Shown piece by piece: positions 55,026-63,957 of a DNA stretch of 64,000 nt. A program made the translations under genes and the position numbers. The DNA lies in the NCBI GenBank assembly GCA_013376735.1, contig VINJ01000001.1:558001-622000 (forward strand), in the 5' to 3' direction. A model generated the notes under the pieces. The model did no database searches and was not told where the DNA came from. It saw nothing but the letters and a program-made list of their open reading frames with translations. This DNA is from a bacterium Scap17. Lineage in GTDB: Bacteria; Pseudomonadota; Gammaproteobacteria; Pseudomonadales; Halomonadaceae. How positions within the stretch are numbered: the stretch's first letter is position 1; every line of letters begins with the position of its first letter.

Positions 55026-55868
55026 TCAGGCAGCACTGTGCGCCGCCTGGTACGAATTCAGTTGCGTCGTATCAGGCGTGGCGGAGGGGAGCAGTCCCTG
55101 CTGCGTCAGCCAGCCGATCTTGGTCATCGGCAGGCGTCCCTCATCGAGCAGGCGCTCGACCAGCGTCAGCCAATACTGGCGTGAGCGTGCATGACGCATA
55201 TCGACCGGATGCAGGCCCAGACGCAACACCGGCGCCTGTTGCTCGCGGCTCAGCTTGCGCTGCGTCACCCACTGCGACATCAGGCGGCGTGGCGCGGAGC
55301 GTGCGCTCCATACGAGCCCTGGCGCATCGATGACCGTGAAGTCAGGTAGTCGATAGAGATGTTGGGGGTCGCTGGTGTAGCGGAAGTCGAGAGACTTCAG
55401 GGCTTGACGAGTGCCGTCACTCATCAGCCAGGCGGGAGCCACGAAGCCCTCCAGCGGCCAACCAAGACGCTTGAAGAGTGCGGCGCCTTTGAGCAGGCGT
55501 CGTCTGGCTTCGGCCTCATCGAGGGGGTAGAACTCGCCCTCCCAGGTCAGTACGCGGCGCATCAGGTAATCGCGCGGGGTGCGGGGGGCCGGAGCGTCAT
55601 CGCAGTGATAAAAGCCATGCAGGGCAAGCTCGTCTCCCTGTTGGCGGCGAGAGTCCAGCAGGGTGATGAATTCGGGAGCGTCTTCCAGAGCGCTGCGATG
55701 ATGGAAGTCAGGCACCACCAGCCAGGTGATCGGACAGGGGTGGTTCAGGCGCGCCTGGCAGAGGGCATCCACCTCGGCGACGAAGTCCCGGTAGTCGGAC
55801 CAGGTCTCGGGCGCGACATCATGCAGGACCAGCAGAAAGTGCTGTTTGGCAGCTGGCGACTCAGCCAT
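55026..55868 (-). CDS. DUF2334 polysaccharide deacetylase-like protein
   Basis: A 280-residue protein with the NodB-like barrel pattern of DUF2334: FLLVLHDVAPETW at the N terminus (metal-binding Asp), ELALHGFYHCDD (His pair) and LRLGLHPVD (C-terminal His). Such proteins are predicted metal-dependent carbohydrate de-N-acetylases or acyl hydrolases. No signal peptide is seen, so a cytoplasmic glycolipid intermediate would be the substrate. Its ATG lies inside the end of the glycosyltransferase gene (8-base overlap), so the two act in one pathway. Confidence 0.85.
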   Translation of the reverse strand: MAESPAAKQHFLLVLHDVAPETWSDYRDFVAEVDALCQARLNHPCPITWLVVPDFHHRSALEDAPEFITLLDSRRQQGDELALHGFYHCDDAPAPRTPRDYLMRRVLTWEGEFYPLDEAEARRRLLKGAALFKRLGWPLEGFVAPAWLMSDGTRQALKSLDFRYTSDPQHLYRLPDFTVIDAPGLVWSARSAPRRLMSQWVTQRKLSREQQAPVLRLGLHPVDMRHARSRQYWLTLVERLLDEGRLPMTKIGWLTQQGLLPSATPDTTQLNSYQAAHSAA

Positions 55869-56985
55869 GGGTCACCTCCTCGAGCACCGGTTGCATGCGA
55901 GTCCCGGTGACCGCGTGATAATGCCCGAGCAAGCCATCCACGACACGGTCCCAGGCATGGTGCTTCTCGACATGACGCCGCGCCAGGCGACCCAGTGCGG
56001 CGGGGTCATTGGCGAAGACTTCCTGCACGGCACGCGCCATGGCATGCGGCGAGTGCGGGTTGCAGAGCTGACCGCAGCCCAGTGGCACATTCTCGGCCAG
56101 GGCGCCTGCGCGTGCCGCCACCACCGGCGTGCCGCAGGCCATGGCTTCCAGTACCACCAGACCGAAGGTTTCCTGGGTGCCGGCATGCAGCAGCACATCC
56201 ACCGAGGCCACCAGGCGTGCCACTTCGGTGCTACTGCAGAAATGCCCGGTCACGCTGACATTATCGGGTAGATGCCGTGGCATGCCCGAGCCGATCAACA
56301 GTAGATGGTAGTCGGGGCCGAGCAGACGGGCGGCTTCCAGCAGCTCATCAAGATTCTTCTCGCGTGAGCCGCGCCCGGCGAAGGCCAGCAGGCGCACGTG
56401 GTCTTCCAGGCCAAGCTCGCGGCGCAGGTCCTCATCGCGGCAGTCAGGGTGGAAGGTGGAAAGATCGACACCGAGTGGCTGGATATGGACATTGTCGACA
56501 CCGAGCCGGTCGAGTCGGTCGGCCATCACCTGGCTGGGAGCCAGTACGCGGTCGAAGTGGCGATAGAGGCGTTTGACGTAGCGATCGACGTTTGCCCCTG
56601 ACCACTCGCCCAAGCGATTGGTGATCAGGCGCGGCAGGTCCGAGTGATAGAAACCCAGCACCGGGACATCGAGCTTGCGACCGGCATCGAGTGCCGCCCA
56701 CGCCGTGATGTAAGGGTCGCCGGCCTCGATGACATCGGGTTGCAGTGCCAGCAGCGTGCTGACCCAGCCGCCTCGGCGCAGTGGGAAGCGATAGCCGTTG
56801 CCGAAGGGAATGGGCGGTGCCGACACGCTATAGAGGTCATCACTGACGCTGGTGGTCTCACCGGGGACCAGCAGGCTGTGACGAACATCGGGCCGCGTCC
56901 GCAGACGTCGTCGCTTGGCTTCCAGGTAGGTTCTGACGCCGCCACTGGAGGGGGCGTGGAACATGGTCATGTCAGCGATATGCAC
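55861..56985 (-). CDS. GT4 family glycosyltransferase
   Basis: A 374-residue GT-B fold glycosyltransferase. The N-terminal domain begins with MHIADMTMFHAPSSGGVRTYLEAK (Gly-Gly acceptor loop) and includes GFYHSDLPRLI; the C-terminal domain has LLAFAGRGSREKNLDELLEA and the donor-site ETFGLVVLEAMACGTPVVA with the EX7E pair. It resembles lipid glycosyltransferases of the SqdX/MgdA/PimB type, so a diacylglycerol acceptor is possible, but donor and acceptor are unproven. It is first in the operon with DUF2334 and the flippase-like gene. Confidence 0.88.
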   Translation of the reverse strand: MHIADMTMFHAPSSGGVRTYLEAKRRRLRTRPDVRHSLLVPGETTSVSDDLYSVSAPPIPFGNGYRFPLRRGGWVSTLLALQPDVIEAGDPYITAWAALDAGRKLDVPVLGFYHSDLPRLITNRLGEWSGANVDRYVKRLYRHFDRVLAPSQVMADRLDRLGVDNVHIQPLGVDLSTFHPDCRDEDLRRELGLEDHVRLLAFAGRGSREKNLDELLEAARLLGPDYHLLLIGSGMPRHLPDNVSVTGHFCSSTEVARLVASVDVLLHAGTQETFGLVVLEAMACGTPVVAARAGALAENVPLGCGQLCNPHSPHAMARAVQEVFANDPAALGRLARRHVEKHHAWDRVVDGLLGHYHAVTGTRMQPVLEEVTHG

Positions 56986-57338
56986 ACGGACTCCTCAAGA
57001 CCGCTTTACCGGTCGTGCGCGATGAAGATGAATCCCAGCGTCACTGCCCGCCATGGCTGTCTTGTCGTGCTTCCGGGTGCTTGAGACAGACGCAAACGAG
57101 CACGCAGATTCCAGCAGGCCAGTGGCATTGACGAACGAGCCTCTGGTCAAGTCATGGGGGGAACCCGACGTGAAACCAAGGGCACGCGGCATGACATGCG
57201 GTGTCGCGCGTGACGAGACGCCTCGCCACGCGATGTTCCACACTGCGGCCGGCAATGACGTTACATCAGGAGATGGCTGGTCTGTGTGACAACAGGGAAC
57301 AATGTTGGTGCGATGCGCTCCCGCGCTCGGATATTCGT

Positions 57339-57427
57339 CATCAAGCTCTTGGCATCAAGCTCTTGGCATCAGGCAATTGGCACAGGCTACTGGCATCAGG
57401 CAATTGGCACAGGCTACTGGTATCAGG
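57339..57427. repeat. Compound tandem repeat (2 x 14 bases, then 2.4 x 27 bases)
   Basis: A 14-base unit (CATCAAGCTCTTGG) occurs twice exactly (57339-57352, 57353-57366). It runs into a 27-base unit repeated exactly twice (57364-57390, 57391-57417) plus ten bases of a third copy with one change. Shared GGCATCA words suggest that one array arose from the other by slippage. Confidence 0.9.
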
Positions 57428-57534
57428 TTCACTGCCAGGGGAAGAAAGGCGTTTCGCCATGCTGGCGTGCTTCAGCAGGGCGTGCGGCAGTTGGCCTCTG
57501 GTCAGTGCTGCGCAAGAGAAGCCATACGACAGGC

Positions 57535-57568
57535 AAAAAAAGACCCTGTCCGGAGCCACCGGACAGGG
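57535..57568 (-). terminator. Leftward terminator after the small membrane protein gene
   Basis: A perfect 10-bp stem (57544-57553 with 57559-57568, loop AGCCA) and, on the minus strand, a run of seven T after two bases. It shows that a leftward transcript crosses from 57736. Confidence 0.85.
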
Positions 57569-57735
57569 CAAGTGCGTGCACTACAGGAATACAGGGGGCG
57601 ACAGGGGGAGGGTCGTCGAAGCGGGCATTGCAGGGTCTAGCAGTGGATCGACTCAGTCATGTCTGGCATCCGAGCCTGGTGTTGCATGGGGTCCTGGCAT
57701 CGTTATCTGTCCTGAAGGATGGAGATCGGGCGTCA

Positions 57736-58101
57736 TCACGCCAGTTCCTGCTGGGACAGGTGCAGGGCGCTGGGCATGGCCTGGCCGAGTTCCTGTGAGA
57801 AGGCGGCTTCCGGCACGGCTGGGCGCTGACTGGCGAGCAGCACAAGGCTCAGCAGCAGACCGGCGGCCAGCAGCAGGCGGTTTCGGGTGCGGCGACGATC
57901 ACGTTCCAGCAGCATCGCGACATGCTCCATTGCTTCACGTTGGATCTCACGCTGGCGTTCCGGAGTGGTGGCGGTGTCGTTCGAGACGGGGTCTGTGTCG
58001 GAGTCGATACGGGCATAGTTCATGACTGGATGACGAACGATGGCGGCATGTTCGGCCAGGTGACGCAGTGAGGTAGCTGCAGTGGAGCGATGAGTTTTCA
58101 T
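57736..58101 (-). CDS. Small single-pass membrane protein, unknown
   Basis: A 121-residue protein I do not recognise. The first 75 residues are polar and acidic/basic (ERQREIQREAMEHVAMLLERDRRR, probably helical), followed by one transmembrane helix (LLLAAGLLLSLVLLAS, about 80-96) and a 25-residue tail, suggesting an N-in, C-out inner-membrane protein. The start at 58101 (MKTHRSTAA) follows GAGGAC at a good distance. Support comes from the start signal, the coherent membrane topology and the leftward terminator downstream. The 168-base gap to that terminator is unexplained. Confidence 0.6.
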   Translation of the reverse strand: MKTHRSTAATSLRHLAEHAAIVRHPVMNYARIDSDTDPVSNDTATTPERQREIQREAMEHVAMLLERDRRRTRNRLLLAAGLLLSLVLLASQRPAVPEAAFSQELGQAMPSALHLSQQELA

Positions 58102-58294
58102 TTCGAGTCCTCGCATGGACGAACTTCATCAGGGGCAGGCATCAGTCATTCGCGCTTGGGTCAATCCAGTGATGCTGCAGCAGTGAAAGCAGGTGTCGTG
58201 TATTGATGCAAAGAGCTTAGCGTGAGCTCCTGTTTCACAAAATTACAATTTTTCACGCTTGGCACACGATACGTATACGTCATGCACAGGAACG

Positions 58295-58328
58295 AAAAAC
58301 GCCCCGGGCGCAGAGCGCTCCGGGGCGT
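58295..58328 (-). terminator. Terminator of rnb
   Basis: Stem ACGCCCCGG (58299-58307) with its complement (58320-58328), extended by GCGC pairs, and five T on the minus strand. Confidence 0.85.
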
Positions 58329-58391
58329 AGATGGCCGTGGAATTTGCCCGTGATGACAAGGCAGTTACATACGGCAGTGGTGGGTCGCGGC

Positions 58392-60338
58392 TTATTCGGC
58401 CGGGCGACCTACCAGTGAACGACGCTCTTCACGGGCTTCGGTCAAGGAGACCTTGATGATGTCGCCCAATGAGTAACGCAGCTCGTCTTCGATGCGCACG
58501 CGGCCTTCCTTGTCATCGATCGCGACCTTCTTGCGATCGCTGTAGATCAGCGGTGCCGGAATGAAGACGCTGGCGCCATTCTCTTCCAGACGCACGCGCA
58601 TGCCGCCACGACGGATGTCGATGATCTCGCCAGTGAAGACCTGCTGTTCTTCGGCGGCCTTGGTCAGGTAGCGCACGTAGAGCCAGTCCTTCACATCACG
58701 CTCGGCCATGCGGTTGAGGCGACGACGTTCGCTGAGGTGCTCGGTCAGCTGCTCGGTGGCTTCCGCCGGCACGTCCTGGCCGAGAATCACGCGCTTGATC
58801 AAGCGGTGGTTGACCATGTCGCCGTACTTGCGGATCGGCGAGGTCCAGGTCGCGTAGGCCTCCAGACCCAGGCCGAAGTGCGGTCCCGGCTGAGCGGACA
58901 TCACGGTGTAACCCTGGAAGCGACGCATGCGCACGTCCAGCCAGGTGTCTTCGCGGCTGTCCAGCTCCTGACGGATCAAGCGGTAGCCTTCCAGGCTGCT
59001 CAGCTGTTCCGGCGTGGCGGTGATGTTCTGGCCAGCCAGGAACTCGATGGTGTCGTCGTACTTCTCCGGTGCGAAGCCCTGGTGCACGTTGAAGATACCG
59101 TGACCGATATGCTTGGAGAGCAGACGTGCGCAGCTCAGGTTCGCGGTGATCATGGATTCTTCGATCATGCGATTGCTGATGCGGCGGTGGTCGGCACGTA
59201 CGTTGAGCACGTTGCCTTCCTCATCCAGCTCGAACTCGAAGTCCGGGCGCTCGCGGAAGACCTGGGAATTGCGTGCACGCCAGGCGATACGCGCCTGGGT
59301 GAAGGCTTCCAGCTGACGCAGACCTTCGGCCAGCTCTTCGGTTTCCGGCTTCCAGCTGCCTTCCTGGCCTTCGATCCAGTCGGAGACATTGTCGTAGGTC
59401 AGGCGGTGGTGGGAGCGCATGGTGGCCGCGAAGAACTTCGGCTCACCGATCACGCCATCGGTATCGATGTCGACGATGCACATCAGCGTCGGACGATCTT
59501 CACCTTCCTTCAGCGAGCACAGGTCGTCGGCCAGGATTTCCGGCAGCATGGTGACGTTCTGGCTCGGCAGGTAGACGGTGAAGGAGCGCGTGCGCGCCTC
59601 TTCGTCGACACGGCTGCCTTCCGGCACGTAGGCGGTCGGGTCGGCGATGGCGATGCTCAGGGTCCAGCCGCCTTCCGGGCGCTCGACGATGTGCAGGGCA
59701 TCATCCATGTCACGGGTCTTCTCACCATCGATGGTGAAGAAGGGCACGTGGGTCATGTCTTCACGTGTCAGGCCCTCATCCAGCAGCGGCCAGTCATTGC
59801 CGCCCTCCGGAGAAGCCTGTTCCAGCGCGTGACGCGCCAGGGTGACACGCCACGGCACGCGCGGGTTGTCCACCTCGGCGATGACTTCCTCGATCTGGGC
59901 GAAGAAGCTGCGGTCATCCTTGCGCATCGGGTGACGCAGCAGGCGTGCCACGACCCAGTCGCCATCATTGAGCTTTTCCTCATTGATGCCGCGCTTCACG
60001 CGCGCTTTCATGCGCGTGTTGATGGAGGGGTGATCCGGCATCACGTTCAGGCGGCCATCACGCTTGCCGACACGAGCGACGAAGCGATCGACACCCGTCT
60101 CGATCAGCACTTCCGGCTGTACGGATTTCTTCTCGCCTTCGACCTTGACGGTCGCTTCGACGGTGTCACCGTGCAGCACCTGCTTCATGGCGGGCGGCGG
60201 CACGAAATAGGATTCGCCGTCCTCGCACTCGAGGAAGCCGAAGCCCTTGTCGGTGCCTTTGATCACCCCCGTGACACGGGGAATTTCCTGGCGGATTTGA
60301 TCTTTCAGCTGCGCCAGCAGCGAATTGTTCTGCAGCAT
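58392..60338 (-). CDS. rnb: Exoribonuclease II
   Basis: A 648-residue RNase II, a processive 3'-5' hydrolase of unstructured RNA. Two N-terminal cold-shock domains (GVIKGTDKGFGFLECEDGESYFVPP) precede the RNB catalytic domain with the acidic cluster FFTIDGEKTRDMDDALHI, and a C-terminal S1 domain (GEIIDIRRGGMRVRLEENGA) follows. Length matches E. coli RNase II (644) rather than the longer RNase R. The ribosome-binding site is weak. It lies alone between small genes. Confidence 0.95.
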   Translation of the reverse strand: MLQNNSLLAQLKDQIRQEIPRVTGVIKGTDKGFGFLECEDGESYFVPPPAMKQVLHGDTVEATVKVEGEKKSVQPEVLIETGVDRFVARVGKRDGRLNVMPDHPSINTRMKARVKRGINEEKLNDGDWVVARLLRHPMRKDDRSFFAQIEEVIAEVDNPRVPWRVTLARHALEQASPEGGNDWPLLDEGLTREDMTHVPFFTIDGEKTRDMDDALHIVERPEGGWTLSIAIADPTAYVPEGSRVDEEARTRSFTVYLPSQNVTMLPEILADDLCSLKEGEDRPTLMCIVDIDTDGVIGEPKFFAATMRSHHRLTYDNVSDWIEGQEGSWKPETEELAEGLRQLEAFTQARIAWRARNSQVFRERPDFEFELDEEGNVLNVRADHRRISNRMIEESMITANLSCARLLSKHIGHGIFNVHQGFAPEKYDDTIEFLAGQNITATPEQLSSLEGYRLIRQELDSREDTWLDVRMRRFQGYTVMSAQPGPHFGLGLEAYATWTSPIRKYGDMVNHRLIKRVILGQDVPAEATEQLTEHLSERRRLNRMAERDVKDWLYVRYLTKAAEEQQVFTGEIIDIRRGGMRVRLEENGASVFIPAPLIYSDRKKVAIDDKEGRVRIEDELRYSLGDIIKVSLTEAREERRSLVGRPAE

Positions 60339-60520
60339 TTCGGAAGTTCTGTTGGCGGGGTCAGTGGCTCACTATACGGACATGGGGCATGGGGGGAAAG
60401 CTACCTGATGGCTCAACGCCCGCGCGGGCTGCGCGCAGGCGTGGATGAGCGGTGGGACAACCGCGGGAAACCCAGATGAAAGCGGCCTGCCTGTGCACTT
60501 TGTCACGGGCTCGGGCGCGC

Positions 60521-61186
60521 TCAGTCGGCGGTCGTCGTGGCGTTCAGCAGACCCGAAACCGGCGTATCACCGTCGAACAGGGTGAAGATGGGCGCCTTGC
60601 GCTGGCGGCCACCGATCTCGCGGGCCTTGATCAAGCCGAGCAGGAACTCGGCGACATTGGCGCGCGAGACCTGCATCTCGTCGGAGTCATCGACATTCTG
60701 GGTCAGCTTGCCGCTGCCGCTGTCGTTGGTGAGACGGCCGGGCTTGACGATGACATGGCGCAGGCCGCTCTCGGCGAGGCACAGGTCGGCCGCCTTCTTG
60801 GCCGCGAAGTAGGGGCGCATCGCTGCCGGGCCGGCCAGTGGTGTCTCGGAGCGGATCGAGCTGACCTGGATCACGCGCGACAGCCCGAATTCGGCGGCCA
60901 GCTCCGCGGTGCGCATCGCACCATGCAGGTCGATGGTCAGCGTCTTGTCCGGGCCGGTATTCGGGCCGGAGCCCGCGACGAACACCGCCTGATCGCAGCC
61001 ATAGAAGGCCTGGCGCATCTCGCCTTCCAGATCGCCCAGAACCGTCGGGATGCTGCGTTCATGGAACCAGCTCTGCTGCTCGGTCGAGCGGATCATCGCC
61101 ACGATGGGTTCGCCGGCGGCCTGAGCCTTCTCGCAGAGTTGACGACCGATCTTGCCGTTGGCACCGATGATGAGCGTCTTGCGCAT
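60521..61186 (-). CDS. NAD(P)-binding atypical SDR, YwnB/YhfK-like
   Basis: A 221-residue Rossmann protein. The motif IIGANGKIGRQL is the glycine-rich loop of atypical SDRs, followed by VVGDLEG-like TVLGDLEGEM, FVAGSGPNTGPDKT, and RPYFAAKKAADLCLAESGLRHVIVKPGRL. This arrangement is typical of the NAD(P)H-binding proteins YwnB/YhfK, with no proven substrate. AAGGAG lies nine bases before the ATG at 61186; the longer upstream frame shows no family features. Divergent from the MocA-type gene. Confidence 0.87.
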   Translation of the reverse strand: MRKTLIIGANGKIGRQLCEKAQAAGEPIVAMIRSTEQQSWFHERSIPTVLGDLEGEMRQAFYGCDQAVFVAGSGPNTGPDKTLTIDLHGAMRTAELAAEFGLSRVIQVSSIRSETPLAGPAAMRPYFAAKKAADLCLAESGLRHVIVKPGRLTNDSGSGKLTQNVDDSDEMQVSRANVAEFLLGLIKAREIGGRQRKAPIFTLFDGDTPVSGLLNATTTAD

Positions 61187-61472
61187 GCTGTCTGCTCCTT
61201 CGCGAATCAAATGGCGAGGTGGCTTGCGAGTGGTATTCCCACTCACTGCCATGCCTCTCCTTGTAGAGCAAGGTCTGCGGGCTGAGCCACATGACTTCAA
61301 GGGGACTGCTGTTCGATGGCGGGCATTACGCGGCGACTCGCTCACGGGATGAAGTCTGCGATGGTCAAGTATCAAAGGCGGCTGTCATCTCTGTCTGTGG
61401 CACGGGAGCCTTGCTAGGATGGCGCTGCCAGGTACGACTCCCCAAAGATTGCGCCAACGACAAGGATGCCCG

Positions 61473-62624
61473 ATGAGCCGCATAGCCCACCCCGATAATG
61501 ATGAGCACAGCGACACCGCCGCATGGCACGGCGCCGCCTTCCCCTCCGAGAGCGCGATCCGGGTCGGGCTGATCGGTTATGGCATGGCGGTACGCACCTT
61601 CCACGCGCCCTTGATCGAGGCCACGGACGGGCTGGCTCTGGTGGCACTGTCCACCTCGCGGCCCGAGATCGTCAGGGCCGAGCGTCCGCAGCTTGAGGTG
61701 GAGGCCACCCCGGAGGCCTTGCTTGCGCGTGACGACATCGACCTGATCATCATCGCGACGCCCAACGAGACCCACGCCCCGCTGGCCTCTGCGGCGCTGG
61801 CGGCAGGCAAGCATGTGGTCGTCGACAAGCCCTTCACGGTGACGCTTGAAGAAGGTGAGGCCCTGACCCGCCAGGCCGAGCAGGCCGGACGGGTGCTGGC
61901 GGTATTTCACAATCGGCGCTTCGATGCCGACTTCCTGACGCTGGCGGAATTGATCAACGACGGCACGCTGGGCCGTATCGCGCATCTGGAATCCCACTTC
62001 GACCGCTTCCGTCCGACGGTGCCGAACCGCTGGCGTGAACAGGCACTGCCCGGCAGCGGCCTGTGGTATGACCTCGGTCCGCATCTGCTGGATCAGGCGC
62101 TGTGCCTGTTCGGCGAGCCGAGCACCATCCAGCTCACGCGTCGCACCCAGCGCGAGGGCGCGGTGACCGATGATTTCTTCCACGCCGTGCTCGATTACGC
62201 CCACCATCCAGGGCACCCCGGTCTGGTGGTGGAGCTGCACGCCAGTGCTCTGACGGCGGCGTCGACGGCACGCTTCGCCGCGCACGGCACCCGTGGCAGC
62301 TTCGTGGTGTTCGGGCTCGACCCTCAGGAGGATTGCCTCAAGGCTGGTGACTGGCCCTCGCGTGACCCGCTGGAGCGTCAGGCGCGCCAGTGGGGGCGGG
62401 ATGCGCGTCCCGGGATGCTGACCGTGCTGGAGGCCGACCCGGATGGCGCCGAAGGCGAGCAGGTGCTGGTGGGCGGCACCCATCAGGGCCGCGATGGCGA
62501 CTATCCGGCCTGGTATGCGGGGCTGCGCGACTGCATTCGTGGCCAGGGCGGCAATCCGACCTCACCCCATGAGGCGCTGCGCGTGATGAAGTGGCTGGAG
62601 GCCGGCATCGCCAGCGAAGGCTGA
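61473..62624 (+). CDS. Gfo/Idh/MocA family oxidoreductase
   Basis: A 383-residue NAD(P)-dependent oxidoreductase. The Rossmann motif is VGLIGYGMAVRTFHAPLI and the catalytic EKP is replaced by DKP in GKHVVVDKPFT, as in many YdgJ-like members; the active-site His lies in GPHLLDQAL. It most resembles E. coli YdgJ, of unknown substrate. The N terminus (residues 1-25) is polar and variable. AAGGA precedes the ATG at 61473. The 3' end carries a short tandem repeat (CAGCGAAGGCTGAAA, 62610-62640) that runs across the stop codon. Confidence 0.88.
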   Translation: MSRIAHPDNDEHSDTAAWHGAAFPSESAIRVGLIGYGMAVRTFHAPLIEATDGLALVALSTSRPEIVRAERPQLEVEATPEALLARDDIDLIIIATPNETHAPLASAALAAGKHVVVDKPFTVTLEEGEALTRQAEQAGRVLAVFHNRRFDADFLTLAELINDGTLGRIAHLESHFDRFRPTVPNRWREQALPGSGLWYDLGPHLLDQALCLFGEPSTIQLTRRTQREGAVTDDFFHAVLDYAHHPGHPGLVVELHASALTAASTARFAAHGTRGSFVVFGLDPQEDCLKAGDWPSRDPLERQARQWGRDARPGMLTVLEADPDGAEGEQVLVGGTHQGRDGDYPAWYAGLRDCIRGQGGNPTSPHEALRVMKWLEAGIASEG

Positions 62625-62667
62625 AACCAGCGAAGGCTGAAACCATCGAAGGTGAGATGACTCACGA

Positions 62668-62718
62668 AAGACGCGCGCCCTGAAGGCCGAATGGCCAGCA
62701 ATCAGAGGCGCGCGTCTT
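62668..62718. terminator. Hairpin between convergent genes
   Basis: Perfect 12-bp stem (62668-62679 with 62707-62718) with a smaller GGCC/GGCC hairpin in its 27-base loop. No T run. Confidence 0.55.
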
Positions 62719-62754
62719 GCTTTCGAGGTAGTGGCAGGGGAGGTCGCGGCCTGC

Positions 62755-63957
62755 TCAGCTTGGGTCGTCCTCGCCCTTGTCGGCCTTGCGCATGCGCGAG
62801 AACAGCTCCGCGCGCAGCTCACCGATGCGCGGCACCTCCTCTGCATGGAAGGGGATGGGGCGCAGCAGGCGCATGGCTCGCAGGCCGAGACGTGCGTTCA
62901 TCAGGCCACTGCCCAATCCCTGACCGGCCTTGGTGGAGAGGCGGCCGGCCAGATTCATCGACAGCAGGTCCATGCTGGCCTCGGCGGCCAGTTCGCTGGC
63001 ACCGGCGAAGGCCATCGAGGCCAGCACCTCCTTGAACAGCCGCAGGCGGCTGGCATAGCCCAGCTCCAGGCCGTAGAGGCGCGACAGGCGCTCCATCATG
63101 CGCAGCCCGCGCCAGGCCACCAGGCTCATGTCGACCCAGGTCAGCGGCGAGACCGCCACCATCACCGCCGTCTCGCCACTCATGCGCGAGATCAGACGCC
63201 GCGCCTCACGGTCCCGCGGCCCCAGCACGTGGAAGGCGAACAGCTCGCGGCGCTCCGACGGGGAGTGATGCGCTTCACAGGCGGCGCGCCAGGCGCGTAC
63301 GCCAGCGTCATCATCGCCGAGCTTCATTTGACGACGCAGCTGTTCGAGCAGGTCTTCCTGCGGGCTGTCGGCCTTGCCGCCTGTCTTGCCGCCGGTCTTG
63401 GCTGAGTCCTCGTCAGGCGTGGACAGCGCATCACCGCGCTGACCAAAGCCCTTTTGGCCAAAGCTTTTCTGGCCAAAGTCATCCTGCTGATGTTCTTCCA
63501 GCTCGGCGCGCAGCGCGACGTGCCTGCGCAGGTGACGCAGCCTGAAGAGCTCCTTGCCCAGCGCGCGGGCGCCAAGCCCGATGGCGCCAAGGCCCAGCAG
63601 ACCCCAGGCACCGGCGATCAGATCCCCGCCCATGGCCGCCTGATACAGCGCATGACCGGCTTCGACACCCCCGAGTGTCAGGGTGCCGAGCAGCAGCCAT
63701 TTGAGGCCGCGATGACGTGGCCGGGCGCTCAGCGTCGCATCGAGCCCCGGCGTGGCGGGTTCCGGTTCGGCCGCCGCCAGCGGCTGGCTTTCCATCTCCG
63801 GCGAGAAGTGACGCGCGCCGCGCAGGGCCTCTGCCGCGCTCTTCGATGCGCTCTCGGTGGGGCGCTCTGCATAGGAGGTCGAGGCGGCATCGGCCTTTGT
63901 CGAACCGGGGCTCGTGAAGCGTTTGCCCGGGCGCGGATGGCGGGATTCGGTAGTCAT
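62755..63957 (-). CDS. ycjF: YcjF/UPF0283 family membrane protein
   Basis: A 400-residue protein of the YcjF (TIGR01620) family. A long polar, Ser/Ala/Glu-rich N-terminal region (1-80) is followed by two transmembrane helices (about 85-135), a variable charged loop containing three FGQK/FGQR repeats (about 160-175), and a conserved C-terminal domain (MMERLSRLYGLELGYASRLRLFKEVL, ELAAEASMDLLS, GLMNARLGLRAMRLLRP). In gammaproteobacteria it is paired with the YcjX GTP-binding protein in an envelope-stress operon; the same ATGA overlap with ycjX is seen here. Function unknown. Confidence 0.9.
   Translation of the reverse strand: MTTESRHPRPGKRFTSPGSTKADAASTSYAERPTESASKSAAEALRGARHFSPEMESQPLAAAEPEPATPGLDATLSARPRHRGLKWLLLGTLTLGGVEAGHALYQAAMGGDLIAGAWGLLGLGAIGLGARALGKELFRLRHLRRHVALRAELEEHQQDDFGQKSFGQKGFGQRGDALSTPDEDSAKTGGKTGGKADSPQEDLLEQLRRQMKLGDDDAGVRAWRAACEAHHSPSERRELFAFHVLGPRDREARRLISRMSGETAVMVAVSPLTWVDMSLVAWRGLRMMERLSRLYGLELGYASRLRLFKEVLASMAFAGASELAAEASMDLLSMNLAGRLSTKAGQGLGSGLMNARLGLRAMRLLRPIPFHAEEVPRIGELRAELFSRMRKADKGEDDPS

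Larger units (their letters stand above)
56986..57735. other. Gene-free interval with compound tandem repeats
   Basis: About 750 bases without a supported gene. It contains the repeats at 57339-57427 and the leftward terminator at 57535-57568. The only open frames are short, overlapping and lack family features. The promoter of the GT operon should lie in 56986-57100. Confidence 0.6.

Noticed and set aside
57286-58025. Rightward frames across the tandem repeats (up to 274 codons)
   Set aside because: They read through slippage repeats and a terminator, in three overlapping frames of similar length, with no domain or start signal.
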